64,000 nucleotides of DNA from an uncultured Latescibacterota bacterium (GTDB taxonomy: Bacteria > Latescibacterota > UBA2968 > UBA8231). The stretch spans positions 62,001 to 126,000 of the forward strand of contig OY282352.1 of NCBI GenBank assembly GCA_958295495.1. Direction: 5' to 3'. The notes beneath the pieces were generated by a model. That model saw only the letters and a program-made list of their open reading frames with translations, had not been told where the DNA came from and did not search any database. A program made the position numbers and the translations under genes. Shown in pieces: positions 49,379 to 58,979 of this stretch; the first letter of the stretch is position 1; each line of letters opens with the position of its first letter.

Positions 49379-52033
49379 ATGATCAGGTTGTTGATAGCGG
49401 TGCTCGGCGTCGCGTTTATACTCGGCAACGGCTATGCCGAAATCAAGCGGTGGAGGATCGGCGACGATGTGCATCCTTGGACCCTGCGGCCGGTCACAGG
49501 CCGCCTCGACTTAGGCCGCAGCTGGGCCGTCGAACTGATCGCCGACGACGATGGCGACGGGCTCATTGACGAAGACCCGGTCGAACTGATCGACAATGAT
49601 GGCGACGGCCAAATCAACGAAGATCCCGTGGACCCGCAAGTCGATAATGACGGCGACGGACTGATCAACGAAGACCTCGACAACAACCTCGACGACGATG
49701 GCGACGGGCTCATTGACGAAGACCCGCTTGAACTGATCGACAACGATGGCGACGGACTGATCGACGAAGACGGTCCCGACCCGCAGATCGACAACGACAA
49801 CGATGCCCTGCTCAACGAGGACGGACTGTACACCTCCTATGATGACGACTGGGACGGCCTGCTCAACGAGGACCCGGCTAATACTCTCGACGACGATGGC
49901 GACGGACTGATCGACGAGGATCCGCCGCTGCCCGAACACGGTGGGGGCGTTACCACTTGGATTAGGCCGGTGCATCTGGACAGCCTGCACAATCTGGCCT
50001 ATATACTCAACCAGCGCTTCAAGGCCGGCGAGTTCGGCGGCATCATCCCCGGCAAGGATTCCCAGCGCCCCTTTATGGTGGTGCCGAGCGAATACGGCTT
50101 CCGCCGCGAGGTCGCCGACCCCATCTCGGCCGACTACTGGGCGGTCGCGGGGGTGATTGACCGCAAAGAGGCCGAAAAGGCCGTTGATGGCAACCTGAAG
50201 ACAGACTTCACCTCCACCAAGTATGGCCGCGGTGGGATTGCTGTCAACCTGATGGGCTACTACTATATCAACCGCATCGTCTTCCGCCCGCAGCCAACCT
50301 TGCCCGGCGGCACCATCGCCAACTACTACATCCGCTACGGCGACCAGACTTCCATCGACATACTCTCTGAGACCATCCGGGCGAACCGGACACTAGTTCA
50401 AGCCGTCCGGGGCCAATTCAACCCGGTGATCAAGGACCTCCGATTCGACCCACCCTTTGTCGCCGGTCGTATCGACGTGGTCTCAATTGATCCCGAGGGA
50501 AAACTCAGCCAAACCGCCGAAATCGCTCACTTCGGCGACGGCTACGCCATAGACGGGCTATACACTTCGGCCATCATCGACGTGGGCACACCCACCCCGC
50601 GCATCCGTCGCTACGACCGCGAGATCGAGCAGTTTGCTGGCTCGCAGCGCGATGCCTATGAAAGCCAATTTCTCCTCGACGTTGCCGGCGGCCAAGTCAA
50701 CTGGGGCAAGGTGCGCTGGCGCGGGCGCCGCGATGGCCGCAATGGCGACGTCCGCATCCAGTTTCGCGTTGGCAACGCCCTCGACACCCATATATATGCC
50801 CGCCGCTTGGGCCCGGGCCTCTCCGACACCCAAGACGAAAACGGCAATCCCCTCGACCTGTTTTCTTGGATCAAGCTTCCCGAAGGCCGCGTCCCCGAGC
50901 GCGAGCTTCAGTACAATGAGTTGGGTGTTGACTTAGGCGACGACGGCCTCCTAGGCTGGAGCTTCTGGTCGGCACCTTTCAAGCTCGAAGACGCCCTCAT
51001 AGACGAGAGCTTGCCCGAATCCGAATGGCAAAACGCCGGCGTCCAGCTACCTCTGCCCGGCGGAACTCGCTACATCCAGTTTCGCATCTTCTTCGATTCT
51101 GCCCAGCATAGCGCGGCCCTGTTGGACTTCATCGAGTTCGACTACGACGCGCCGCTGGTCTCGGGTGGGATTGTCGCTGAAATTTTCCCCCCGTACGTCA
51201 CCTTGGGTGAGGAGACTCCTTTCCGCTACTTTGTCCGGCCATTCTTCAAAACAGGCGAGGCCACCTCCTTCAACCGGATCGAAATCGCCGTGCCCAGTGC
51301 GGACACGCGCATCGACACCTTGCGTTTCGACGGTCAAGACTGGGCCGAAATCGCCGCTGGCACGGCTGCTGATCCTCTGCGCGGTGTCCATCCCATCCGC
51401 CTCGCCCCGGCAGAAGGTCGCTCCGATAGTCTAGGGCAATTCGCTCAGAGCCTGACTTCCGACCCGCTCACCGGCTCGTCTAAGTTACACATCAAGTTGC
51501 CCGCAATGGGCGCGGAGCATTTCCAACTCGGCCAGAACATCGAAATCGTCTTTCGTTCCAAGCTCTTCCGCGGCTCTGAGGAGTTCACCAGTACGGTGTG
51601 GAACGACCAGATCGACAATGGCGTCGAATTTATCCCCCAACCGACCAAAGATGGAGACGCCACCCCCGACATAGCCACCAACGCCCGCCTCGTGGTCGCC
51701 GACGAGATCAATCAACTCATTGAGGCCCCATATATCGCTCCCAACCCCTTCACCCCCAACGGCGATGGCATCAACGACGAGGCGACCTTTTCCTTCGATC
51801 TCGTCCGCCTCCTAGAGCCGGTTAATGTTCAAGTCAACATCTACGACCTGTCCGGCCGCCCCATCGTCCAGATACACACCGGCGGCTCAAACGCGAGCAA
51901 CGTCCAAATTAAGTGGGACGGTCGCGAAAGCCACGGCCAACTCGCACCACCGGGGATCTATCTCTACCGGCTCGTCGCAGACTCGGACGCTACCTCCACG
52001 GCATATACGGGAACCCTATCGCTGGTCTATTGA
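49379..52033 (+). CDS. Surface protein with DxDGDG calcium-loop repeats and gliding-type C-terminal domain
   Basis: An 884-residue exported protein (signal peptide residues 1-20, ending GYA). Residues about 55-185 hold roughly eight acidic repeats of the form DNDGDGLIDEDP, resembling thrombospondin type 3/EF-hand-like calcium loops. Residues 190-780 include beta-rich domains, among them a discoidin-like YYINRIVFRPQP and IDVGTPTPRIRRYDREIEQF. Residues 795-884 are an FlgD/CHU_C-type C-terminal domain (APNPFTPNGDGINDEATFSF, VNIYDLSGRPIVQI, GIYLYRLV), a candidate type IX-like sorting signal. ATG 49379 with GGAGG nine bases upstream is chosen over the frame to 49304. First gene of the plus operon. 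Confidence 0.85.
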   Translation: MIRLLIAVLGVAFILGNGYAEIKRWRIGDDVHPWTLRPVTGRLDLGRSWAVELIADDDGDGLIDEDPVELIDNDGDGQINEDPVDPQVDNDGDGLINEDLDNNLDDDGDGLIDEDPLELIDNDGDGLIDEDGPDPQIDNDNDALLNEDGLYTSYDDDWDGLLNEDPANTLDDDGDGLIDEDPPLPEHGGGVTTWIRPVHLDSLHNLAYILNQRFKAGEFGGIIPGKDSQRPFMVVPSEYGFRREVADPISADYWAVAGVIDRKEAEKAVDGNLKTDFTSTKYGRGGIAVNLMGYYYINRIVFRPQPTLPGGTIANYYIRYGDQTSIDILSETIRANRTLVQAVRGQFNPVIKDLRFDPPFVAGRIDVVSIDPEGKLSQTAEIAHFGDGYAIDGLYTSAIIDVGTPTPRIRRYDREIEQFAGSQRDAYESQFLLDVAGGQVNWGKVRWRGRRDGRNGDVRIQFRVGNALDTHIYARRLGPGLSDTQDENGNPLDLFSWIKLPEGRVPERELQYNELGVDLGDDGLLGWSFWSAPFKLEDALIDESLPESEWQNAGVQLPLPGGTRYIQFRIFFDSAQHSAALLDFIEFDYDAPLVSGGIVAEIFPPYVTLGEETPFRYFVRPFFKTGEATSFNRIEIAVPSADTRIDTLRFDGQDWAEIAAGTAADPLRGVHPIRLAPAEGRSDSLGQFAQSLTSDPLTGSSKLHIKLPAMGAEHFQLGQNIEIVFRSKLFRGSEEFTSTVWNDQIDNGVEFIPQPTKDGDATPDIATNARLVVADEINQLIEAPYIAPNPFTPNGDGINDEATFSFDLVRLLEPVNVQVNIYDLSGRPIVQIHTGGSNASNVQIKWDGRESHGQLAPPGIYLYRLVADSDATSTAYTGTLSLVY

Positions 52034-52075
52034 CCACGAGGCGCGACAAGCGAGGGAGGGGCCCATTCTAACGAC

Positions 52076-54172
52076 ATGGCGCGCAGCACCCGCTTTTTTT
52101 TGGGCGCGCTCCTGCTAGCCGCCCTCGCATTGCGACTGGGCTATTTGTGGGAACATAGCGCCAGTCCCTTCTTCTATGCACCCATAGTTGACGCCCAGAC
52201 CTTTCTCAAACAGGCCCAGACCCTTGCCAGCGGCCCATTTTGGGGAGGGGACGAACCGTATTGGCAGCCCCCCTTCTACATCTACCTGCTGGGGTTCGTT
52301 TACTGGCTTCTGCCAGCCTCGTACTTCGTCGGCATCCGGCTCGTACACGTAGGTCTCGGCGTCCTTTCCTGCCTACTGGTGTACGCGTTGGCCCGGCACG
52401 CCTTTGGCGAGCAGGTCGGCCGCATCGCCGGCGTCATGGCGGCCTTGTGTGGCTCCTTGCTCTACTTCGAGGGCGAACTATTGGCCGTACCTGTGGAAGT
52501 CTTCCTCAATCTCCTGCTCCTGTACAGTCTGTTGCTGGCGTGGAGACGCAATCGCGGGCGCGACTGGGTGCTGGCCGGCCTCATCGCGGGCCTTACGGCC
52601 CTGACTCGCCCCAATATCTTGCTCTTTATCGCAGCCTTTTGCGCTTGGGCACTGTGGCATCGGCGCATACCTGCCTGCCGTTCCCTGTTGTTTTTTATCG
52701 TTCCCATAGCACTGGTCATCTCGCCCGTTACCTATCGCAACTGGACTATTGAGCCGGACCTCGTCTTCATCTCCTCCAATGCCGGCGTCAACTTCTACAT
52801 CGGCAACAACGCCGACTACGAGCGCACGGTCTCACTGCGTCCAGGCATGCAGTGGGAGGCCATGATTGCAGAGCCGGCGCATTCGGGTCATGAGACCGCA
52901 GCCGCCCGCTCGGCTTTTTTCTTAGGCAAAGCCCTCGATTACATAACCGCGCAGCCCCTCGACTATCTCGGCCTGCTCTGCAAAAAGGGATTTCTCTTTT
53001 GGAGCGGCCCAGAAACCAAGCGCAATCAAGACATATACTACGCCCGCCAGCACTCGCGGCTTTTGAGTCTCTTGCTCTGGGACTGGTACGTGTCGATTCC
53101 CTTCGGCCTGATCGGCCCGCTGAGCTTGCTCGGCTTGGGGCTGAGCATGAGGGGGGAATGGACGCCGCCGATTGCCTTGCTGCGGCTCTATGCTCTCGTG
53201 TACACGGCCTCGGTCGTCCTCTTCTTTCCGGCGGCCCGCTACCGCATGCCGGTCGTGCCGGTGCTGATCGCTTTTGCTGCTGTTGCCGCCTTTCAGCTCT
53301 ACCTAGGTGTGCGCCGCAGAGCCTATATCCGCACCACACTGCTTGCCGTGCCTTTAGGGGGTCTATTAATCCTGTGCAACCTCGCCGAGGCCGCGCCGAC
53401 TACAGAGGACGCTCAACTCTACTTCGATCTAGGCGAGGTGCATCTGCGCAAGCGAGACTACGCCCGGTCTGCGCGTTACTCGCACCGGGCCCTGGAATTG
53501 GCCCCAGAGTACAACTACGCCCGCCACAATCTGGCCGTGGCGTACTTTCACCAAGAGCGCTATGGGGAAAGCGAGCGCGAGGCCCTGCACACCCTAGCGG
53601 AAAATCCTCGGCGCGGCGACACTCGTGTACTTCTAGGCCGAGTTTACCTAGCAACCAATAAGCCACAGCAAGCCGCAGCGCATCTGCGCCACGCCCTCGA
53701 ACGCGATCCAGAGTCCGGCATGGCCCACTACTACTACGGCCGCCTGCTCTACCGCCAAGGGCACTACGCCGCATCCGCGACCCACTTGCAACAGGCGCTT
53801 CCTTGGCAGCCACAGGACTTCTGGCTGCACTACGAACTGGGGAGAGCCTTACAGCAGGCCGGGCAAACCGAGGCCGCATTGAGCCAGTACCAACAAGCAC
53901 TGTCCGTCGAGCGAAGGCCCGAAGCACTCGTCGCCATTGGTGCCCTGCACCTGATCGCCGGGCACACCGCAAAAGCACGCACCCAGTTCCTCCAAGCCCT
54001 AGAACTAGTCCCAGACAATCCAGAGGCTCACGTCAACCTCGCACTCATCGAACTCGAAAATGGAGACCACGCCGCCGCCATTGACCGGTTGCGGCAAGTG
54101 CTAGCGAGAGGGCCCTCTCCCCACGCACAGCGTCTGCTCGACGAAGCCCATCGCCGACTCGAATCGCCATAG
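52076..54172 (+). CDS. GT39/ArnT-like membrane glycosyltransferase fused to TPR repeats
   Basis: A 698-residue protein. Residues 1-440 have about 12 membrane helices in a GT-C layout. The first periplasmic loop contains PIVDAQTFLKQA, with the acidic residue position used by PMT/ArnT enzymes, and later LTALTRPNILLFI and SSNAGVNFYIGNNADYERTV. Residues about 455-698 form six or seven TPRs, for example YFDLGEVHLRKRDYARSARY and VNLALIELENGDHAAAIDRL. A lipid-linked sugar transferase acting at the periplasmic face is likely, with the TPRs binding protein partners or substrates. ATG 52076, 42 bases after the preceding stop. Confidence 0.85.
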   Translation: MARSTRFFLGALLLAALALRLGYLWEHSASPFFYAPIVDAQTFLKQAQTLASGPFWGGDEPYWQPPFYIYLLGFVYWLLPASYFVGIRLVHVGLGVLSCLLVYALARHAFGEQVGRIAGVMAALCGSLLYFEGELLAVPVEVFLNLLLLYSLLLAWRRNRGRDWVLAGLIAGLTALTRPNILLFIAAFCAWALWHRRIPACRSLLFFIVPIALVISPVTYRNWTIEPDLVFISSNAGVNFYIGNNADYERTVSLRPGMQWEAMIAEPAHSGHETAAARSAFFLGKALDYITAQPLDYLGLLCKKGFLFWSGPETKRNQDIYYARQHSRLLSLLLWDWYVSIPFGLIGPLSLLGLGLSMRGEWTPPIALLRLYALVYTASVVLFFPAARYRMPVVPVLIAFAAVAAFQLYLGVRRRAYIRTTLLAVPLGGLLILCNLAEAAPTTEDAQLYFDLGEVHLRKRDYARSARYSHRALELAPEYNYARHNLAVAYFHQERYGESEREALHTLAENPRRGDTRVLLGRVYLATNKPQQAAAHLRHALERDPESGMAHYYYGRLLYRQGHYAASATHLQQALPWQPQDFWLHYELGRALQQAGQTEAALSQYQQALSVERRPEALVAIGALHLIAGHTAKARTQFLQALELVPDNPEAHVNLALIELENGDHAAAIDRLRQVLARGPSPHAQRLLDEAHRRLESP

Positions 54173-54187
54173 GCAGTACCTAGTACC

Positions 54188-54421
54188 TTGTCCAGCCACT
54201 TCCAAGCTCTCTTGTTCCTTACTTACGCGTTGCCTGTCTCCAGTGTCGGGCCGCTCTTTACCGACGTGCCTCAAGACGCCGGCATCGCCTTCATCAATTT
54301 CGGCTTGAGGTCAGCTACTGCGGCCGCTTGGGCAAGTGGCGAGCACCAAACCTGCCGCGCCGTACCCACCGACCGCCATTACGTCATTTACCGGGGCGTC
54401 AATCGCCTCATGCCGGAGTAG
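54188..54421 (+). pseudogene. Internally deleted FG-GAP/UnbV-type gene remnant
   Basis: The 77-codon frame (TTG start) begins with a signal-like stretch and GPLFTDVPQDAGIAFINFG, the usual N-terminus of ASPIC/UnbV FG-GAP proteins. It then jumps to WASGEHQTCRAVPTDRHYVI and YRG, which matches the C-terminal WPSGxVxxLxxVPxDxxYxI end of that family. The FG-GAP repeats between are missing. Its last codons (ATG CCG GAG TAG) contain the GGAG ribosome site of the next gene (54426), which may explain its survival. It may still be translated as a short peptide. Confidence 0.6.
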
Positions 54422-54425
54422 AACT

Positions 54426-55757
54426 ATGCGCTTTGCCCTGCTTTTTTTGTTCTTCTGCGCCTGTGCCCGCGAAACACCCGATCCACCGCAAGCCCCCGCC
54501 CCGCCCGCCGACTCAGCGGCTCAGACCTTTGACGCCGGCTGCATTCTCCAAGCTCGCGGCCTTTTCACCCAAGCCGAACAGGCCTATCGCCAAGCATTGC
54601 AACAAGCCCCGGCCAACCCCCAATACCATTATTATCTCGGCGTCACATTGCACGCCCAGAGTCGTTTTGCCGAGGCGCAGACCCAATTTGAAAAAGCACT
54701 CGAACTAAAACCTGACTACGCCGGTCCCCGCATCGCCTTGGGCAAAATGCTCTATGATGTACACGGCAAAGTAGAGGAGGCTCGCCAGTTCCTCTCCGAG
54801 GCACTGGAACTGGCTCCCAGCGCGGTCGAAGCGCGCTACATACTAGGCGTGATCCACCAGCGCGAAGGTCAGCTACAAAAGGCCCGCGAAATTTTTGCCG
54901 CCATCGCCGCCGCGGACTCCACCCACCTCCAAGCCCGGCTAAAGCTAGGTCTAGTGGACCTGAAGCTAGGCAACTACCAAGAGGCCGAAAGGCAACTCCG
55001 CCAAGTCGCGCACCTCAGCCCGCACGAGCCGGCCGCGTTTCTCGGGATCGGGCAGGCCCTGTTGCGCATGGGCCGCGCCGCAGAGGGGGAGCGCGTCCTC
55101 GAGCGCGCACGAGTTTTGGGCACCCAAAACGACCAGCTCAAACCCCACCAAGACGCGGTGCGCCAGTACCCCGACCAACCCCAAGCCCACTCCAATCTCG
55201 CCGCCCTCTACAGCCGCTTTGGGCGTCTCAAACTGGCCGTCGAGCACTACCGCCAGTCCATCCTCATCGACTCGACCTATGCCTTGGGGTACCAGGGATT
55301 GGGCACTCTGCTCCAGCGCCGGGGCAAGGACAACTTGGCCGTGCGCTACTACCTCGAAGCACTGAGCCACGACTCGACCCTAGCCGAAAGCCACAACAAT
55401 CTAGGCTTGATCTTTCACAAGCAGGGCGAACTAGAAAATGCCCTCAGGCGATACGAGCGGGCCTTGCAGTTGGCCCCGACTACCGGCTTCTACTACTCTA
55501 ATCTCGGCAACGCGTACCTCGAAATGGATCGGCTAGACCAAGCGCAGGCCGCTGTCGAGCGAGCCATCGAACTGGACCCGAAGCTCTATAGTGCCCGAGT
55601 ACTGCTCGGCACTATCCACGCCCGCCGCGGCGAATTCGCACGGGCTATTGCGATCTGGGAGGACATTCCGTCCGGTGGAGCGGCCAGTGAAGCTCTACAA
55701 GCCAAGATCGCCGAGGCCCGACGAAAGTTACCCACGCAAGAGCATGCACCGCGATGA
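54426..55757 (+). CDS. TPR lipoprotein
   Basis: A 443-residue protein with a short hydrophobic leader ending in a possible lipobox (LFFCAC). A Pro-rich linker (DPPQAPAPPADS) leads into about ten TPRs covering residues 35-435, for example YHYYLGVTLHAQSRFAEAQT, AFLGIGQALLRMGRAAEGER and SHNNLGLIFHKQGELENALR. Such proteins bind partner proteins in the periplasm. Start ATG 54426 with GGAG seven bases upstream; the open frame extends upstream to 54336 but without an RBS. Its TGA overlaps the ATG of the next TPR gene. Confidence 0.85.
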   Translation: MRFALLFLFFCACARETPDPPQAPAPPADSAAQTFDAGCILQARGLFTQAEQAYRQALQQAPANPQYHYYLGVTLHAQSRFAEAQTQFEKALELKPDYAGPRIALGKMLYDVHGKVEEARQFLSEALELAPSAVEARYILGVIHQREGQLQKAREIFAAIAAADSTHLQARLKLGLVDLKLGNYQEAERQLRQVAHLSPHEPAAFLGIGQALLRMGRAAEGERVLERARVLGTQNDQLKPHQDAVRQYPDQPQAHSNLAALYSRFGRLKLAVEHYRQSILIDSTYALGYQGLGTLLQRRGKDNLAVRYYLEALSHDSTLAESHNNLGLIFHKQGELENALRRYERALQLAPTTGFYYSNLGNAYLEMDRLDQAQAAVERAIELDPKLYSARVLLGTIHARRGEFARAIAIWEDIPSGGAASEALQAKIAEARRKLPTQEHAPR

Positions 55758-57256
55758 GCTTGGCTGTCCCGCTTGCCGCGCTATGGGTGTTCTGGGGTGG
55801 TTGCGGTGTAGGTTCCCACCCGGCAGGAGAAAGTGCCCGCTTAGTGCGGGCCGGGCGGGCCGCGGCCGAGGAACACCGCTACGCCGAGGCGCGCCGCGCT
55901 TTTGAAAATGCGTTAGCCCTAGACTCGCTCGACGCCGCAGCACACTGTGCATTGGGCGATCTCGACGCCCGACTCGGGCACGTAGAGCGGGCCGTCCGGG
56001 CCTATGAAGCCGCGATCGCAGCCGACTCCACGTACCATCGCGCCCGGCACAACTTAGCTGTGATCGAGGCCGACCGGGGCCACCTGCCCCTAGCTATCAA
56101 GCTACTTGAACATACTCCAACCTATGTCCCCGCTCTCCGCACCCTGCCTCTTTTTTACGCCAAACAAGGACGCTACGACCTAGCCGAAAAAGGATTGCAC
56201 GCTGCACTAGAGGTCGGCGGGGAAAACATTGACGTGCGGCAACAACTCGGGCGGCTCTATCTGCGCCAAGGACGCTACGACGAGGCCCGTGCCGCACTCG
56301 ACCTAGCCCTCGCCCAAGACTCGACCCAAGCCGAAAGCCACCGTCTGCTGGGTTTGCTACACCTAGCCGAGCGACGCTACTTGGAGGCGCTGGCGGCCTT
56401 GCACCGTGCGCTCGCGCTCAATCCACACCTGATTGAGGCCCACTACAACCTTTCTTCAGCGCTTTTGGGACTGGGACAGCCAACTCAAGCGCAGGCGGCG
56501 CTGGCGCGTTTTGAGACCCTCGCTGCCCACTCCGCTCAAGTCGCGCACTTGCGCCGCCAACTCGACGCCGACCCCGACCACCGCAAGACTCGCTTACAGC
56601 TAGCCCATCACTATCGGCAACTGGGTCGGGACGACGACGCCCTCATCCACTATCGAGCCGCACTACTGGCCGACCCGGACGACTTAGAGGCCCTAATTGC
56701 GCTAAGCGGGCTTTTGTTGGCGCGAGGAGAAGACCAAGAAGTGCTCGAACTATGCCGCCGAGGCATCTCCCAACACCCAGAGGATGTACGCACCAGCAAG
56801 CTCCACTTCGCCCGTGGCTATGTCTATATGCGGCGCAACCAATATCAAGAGGCCCGCACGGCCTTTGAACGCGCACTAGCACTAGATTCGTCCTCGGCCA
56901 CTGCTTGGAACAACCTCGGCCATGTCCAGCTAAGTTTGGGAGCATCAGCAGCAGCCCAACAGGCGCTAGAATCGGCCATTGCCGCCGACTCAACTTTAGC
57001 CGATGCCCACTACAACCTCGGCAGCCTCTTCCTGCAAAAGGGGCAACTAGACCGGGCGCAACGGGCCTATCGGGCGGCCATTGCCGCCGATTCGACCTTT
57101 GCGCGAACCTATTACGCATTGGCAACTGTGTACCAAGCCCAAGGCGCACACTCGGAGGCGCGCCGTTGCTACCAAACCTTTATCGACAAGTGGCAAGGCG
57201 ACCCGGATTTTCTGCGCCAAGCCCGCGAGCGGCTCGCCCAACTGCCGAGTCCCTGA
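55754..57256 (+). CDS. TPR lipoprotein
   Basis: A 500-residue protein with a leader and lipobox (LWVFWGGC, Cys17). About twelve TPRs follow, among them AHCALGDLDARLGHVERAVR, VRQQLGRLYLRQGRYDEARA and AWNNLGHVQLSLGASAAAQQ, and a repeated A-L-A-x-D-S-x-x-A signature (AIAADSTxA) also seen in the preceding TPR protein. ATG 55754 is set by the ATGA overlap. The following UnbV gene begins one base after its stop. Probably periplasmic, attached to a membrane. Confidence 0.86.
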   Translation: MSLAVPLAALWVFWGGCGVGSHPAGESARLVRAGRAAAEEHRYAEARRAFENALALDSLDAAAHCALGDLDARLGHVERAVRAYEAAIAADSTYHRARHNLAVIEADRGHLPLAIKLLEHTPTYVPALRTLPLFYAKQGRYDLAEKGLHAALEVGGENIDVRQQLGRLYLRQGRYDEARAALDLALAQDSTQAESHRLLGLLHLAERRYLEALAALHRALALNPHLIEAHYNLSSALLGLGQPTQAQAALARFETLAAHSAQVAHLRRQLDADPDHRKTRLQLAHHYRQLGRDDDALIHYRAALLADPDDLEALIALSGLLLARGEDQEVLELCRRGISQHPEDVRTSKLHFARGYVYMRRNQYQEARTAFERALALDSSSATAWNNLGHVQLSLGASAAAQQALESAIAADSTLADAHYNLGSLFLQKGQLDRAQRAYRAAIAADSTFARTYYALATVYQAQGAHSEARRCYQTFIDKWQGDPDFLRQARERLAQLPSP

Positions 57257-57257
57257 T

Positions 57258-58979
57258 ATGTCCATCTTAGTGCTCCTCGCTTATTTCCTCTGTCTGGCCT
57301 GTATCCCCGCTGAAGAGACCGCACCCCCTGCACCGCTACAACGCGCCACGCCAGCAGCTTCGTCTCTCCGCTTTGTCGAAGTAGCGTCGGCCATCGGCCT
57401 GACATGGCAGCACGAAAACGGCCGCAGCCCCCAGCGCTACTTCCCCGAAACGATGGGCGGCGGGGGTGCCTTCTTCGACTACGACGGCGATGGCGACTTG
57501 GATGTTTACGCCGCAAACGGCGCTCTTATCGCCGCCGACCCACGCGATGCAGCCCCTGTCAATAGGCTTTTTCGCAACGATGGCCAGCGCTTTGTCCCGG
57601 TCGCAGCCGGGGTCGCCCACCGAGGCGTTGGCATGGGAGTTGCCGCGGCCGACTACGACCGCGACGGCGATCTCGACCTCTATCTGACCAACTTTGGCCC
57701 CAACGCACTCTTTCGCAACGACGACGGGCACTTTGCCGAAATCGGACGGCAAACGGGTATTGCCGATGCGCGCTGGGGTACGAGTTGCGCCTTTGCCGAT
57801 TACGACCGCGACGGCGATCTTGACCTCTATGTCGCCAACTATGTGGCCTACGATCCGGCCACGACGCACACCGACCAAGTGCCCTATATGGCCGGCTACG
57901 AAAGCTACGGCGGCCAAGCCCCTGTCGGCTATCCGCATCCAGATAACTTCCAAGGGCAAGCCGATCTGCTCTACCGCAACGACGGCGCGGGATACTTTAC
58001 TGATGTCTCAGTAGAGGCGGGCATCGCCGATGCGAGCGGGAAGGGGCTAGGGGTGGTTTTTGGAGACTACGACAACGACGGTTGGCCCGACATCTACGTA
58101 GCCAACGACGCCGTGCGCAACTTCCTCTACCACAACAGCCGCGACGGAACCTTTGCCGAAAGGGCTGGACTGGCCGGGGTGGCTTATGGCCAAGACGGGC
58201 AAATGGAAGCGGGCATGGGGGTAGATTGGGGCGACTACGACGGCGACGGCGTGCTCGATTTGACGGTGACCAACTTCCAAGCCGAACCTAACGCACTCTA
58301 TCGGGGCGAGGGCGGCTTCTTCTCGGTGGCGACCTTTGCCGCCGGGACGGGTCTTCCGTCGCTGCCGCTGCTCGGTTTCGGCACTCAGTTTTTCGACCCC
58401 GATCTCGATGGCGATCTCGACCTATTTGCCGCCAACGGCCACGTCCTCGACAACGTCCTCGACATCGACCAATCCACTAGCTATGGGCAGCGCAATTTGC
58501 TCTTCCGCAACGACGGCGGCCGCTTCGCCGAGGTTTCTGCGGCGGCTGGCCCCGGCTTTTCCCTAGAGCGCGTCAGCCGCGGCAGTGCCACCGGCGACTA
58601 CGACGGCGACGGCGATCCCGATTTGCTGGTCTTTAACTCGGGACAACCGCTCAGCTTGCTGCGCAACGACCAAGGCGACGCCAACCACTGGATCACCATT
58701 CGGCTCGCCGGAGCCAACGGCAACCCGAACGGCATCGGTGCCCGGCTGACGGCGACCAGTGGCGACTTGGTCCAGACTAGGGAACTGCGCGGCAGCCGCT
58801 CGTACCTATCGCAGAGCCAACTCCGGATATGTTTGGGACTAGGGAAACGACCGCAACTCGACGCGCTAGCAGTACGCTGGCCTTCGGGCCGCGTGGAAGA
58901 GTTCGGCCCCTTTGCAGCCAACCAAGCTATCGCGCTCGTCGAGGGCGAGGGGGTCAGCGTGGCTTCTGACCCGCCCTAA
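57258..58979 (+). CDS. ASPIC/UnbV (CRTAC1-like) FG-GAP repeat lipoprotein
   Basis: A 573-residue protein with a lipobox near the start (LCLAC). Residues 70-440 are FG-GAP repeats with calcium-binding DYDGDGDLDVYAANG, DYDRDGDLDLYLTNFGPN and FGDYDNDGWPDIYVAND strings forming a beta-propeller. Residues 480-570 are the UnbV/ASPIC domain with NGIGARLTATSGD, RGSRSYLSQSQLRICLGLG and VRWPSGRVEEFGPF. Such proteins are surface or secreted in FCB bacteria and co-occur with TPR proteins. ATG 57258 follows the previous TGA by one base. The last 26 bases overlap the convergent SGNH gene. Confidence 0.9.
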   Translation: MSILVLLAYFLCLACIPAEETAPPAPLQRATPAASSLRFVEVASAIGLTWQHENGRSPQRYFPETMGGGGAFFDYDGDGDLDVYAANGALIAADPRDAAPVNRLFRNDGQRFVPVAAGVAHRGVGMGVAAADYDRDGDLDLYLTNFGPNALFRNDDGHFAEIGRQTGIADARWGTSCAFADYDRDGDLDLYVANYVAYDPATTHTDQVPYMAGYESYGGQAPVGYPHPDNFQGQADLLYRNDGAGYFTDVSVEAGIADASGKGLGVVFGDYDNDGWPDIYVANDAVRNFLYHNSRDGTFAERAGLAGVAYGQDGQMEAGMGVDWGDYDGDGVLDLTVTNFQAEPNALYRGEGGFFSVATFAAGTGLPSLPLLGFGTQFFDPDLDGDLDLFAANGHVLDNVLDIDQSTSYGQRNLLFRNDGGRFAEVSAAAGPGFSLERVSRGSATGDYDGDGDPDLLVFNSGQPLSLLRNDQGDANHWITIRLAGANGNPNGIGARLTATSGDLVQTRELRGSRSYLSQSQLRICLGLGKRPQLDALAVRWPSGRVEEFGPFAANQAIALVEGEGVSVASDPP

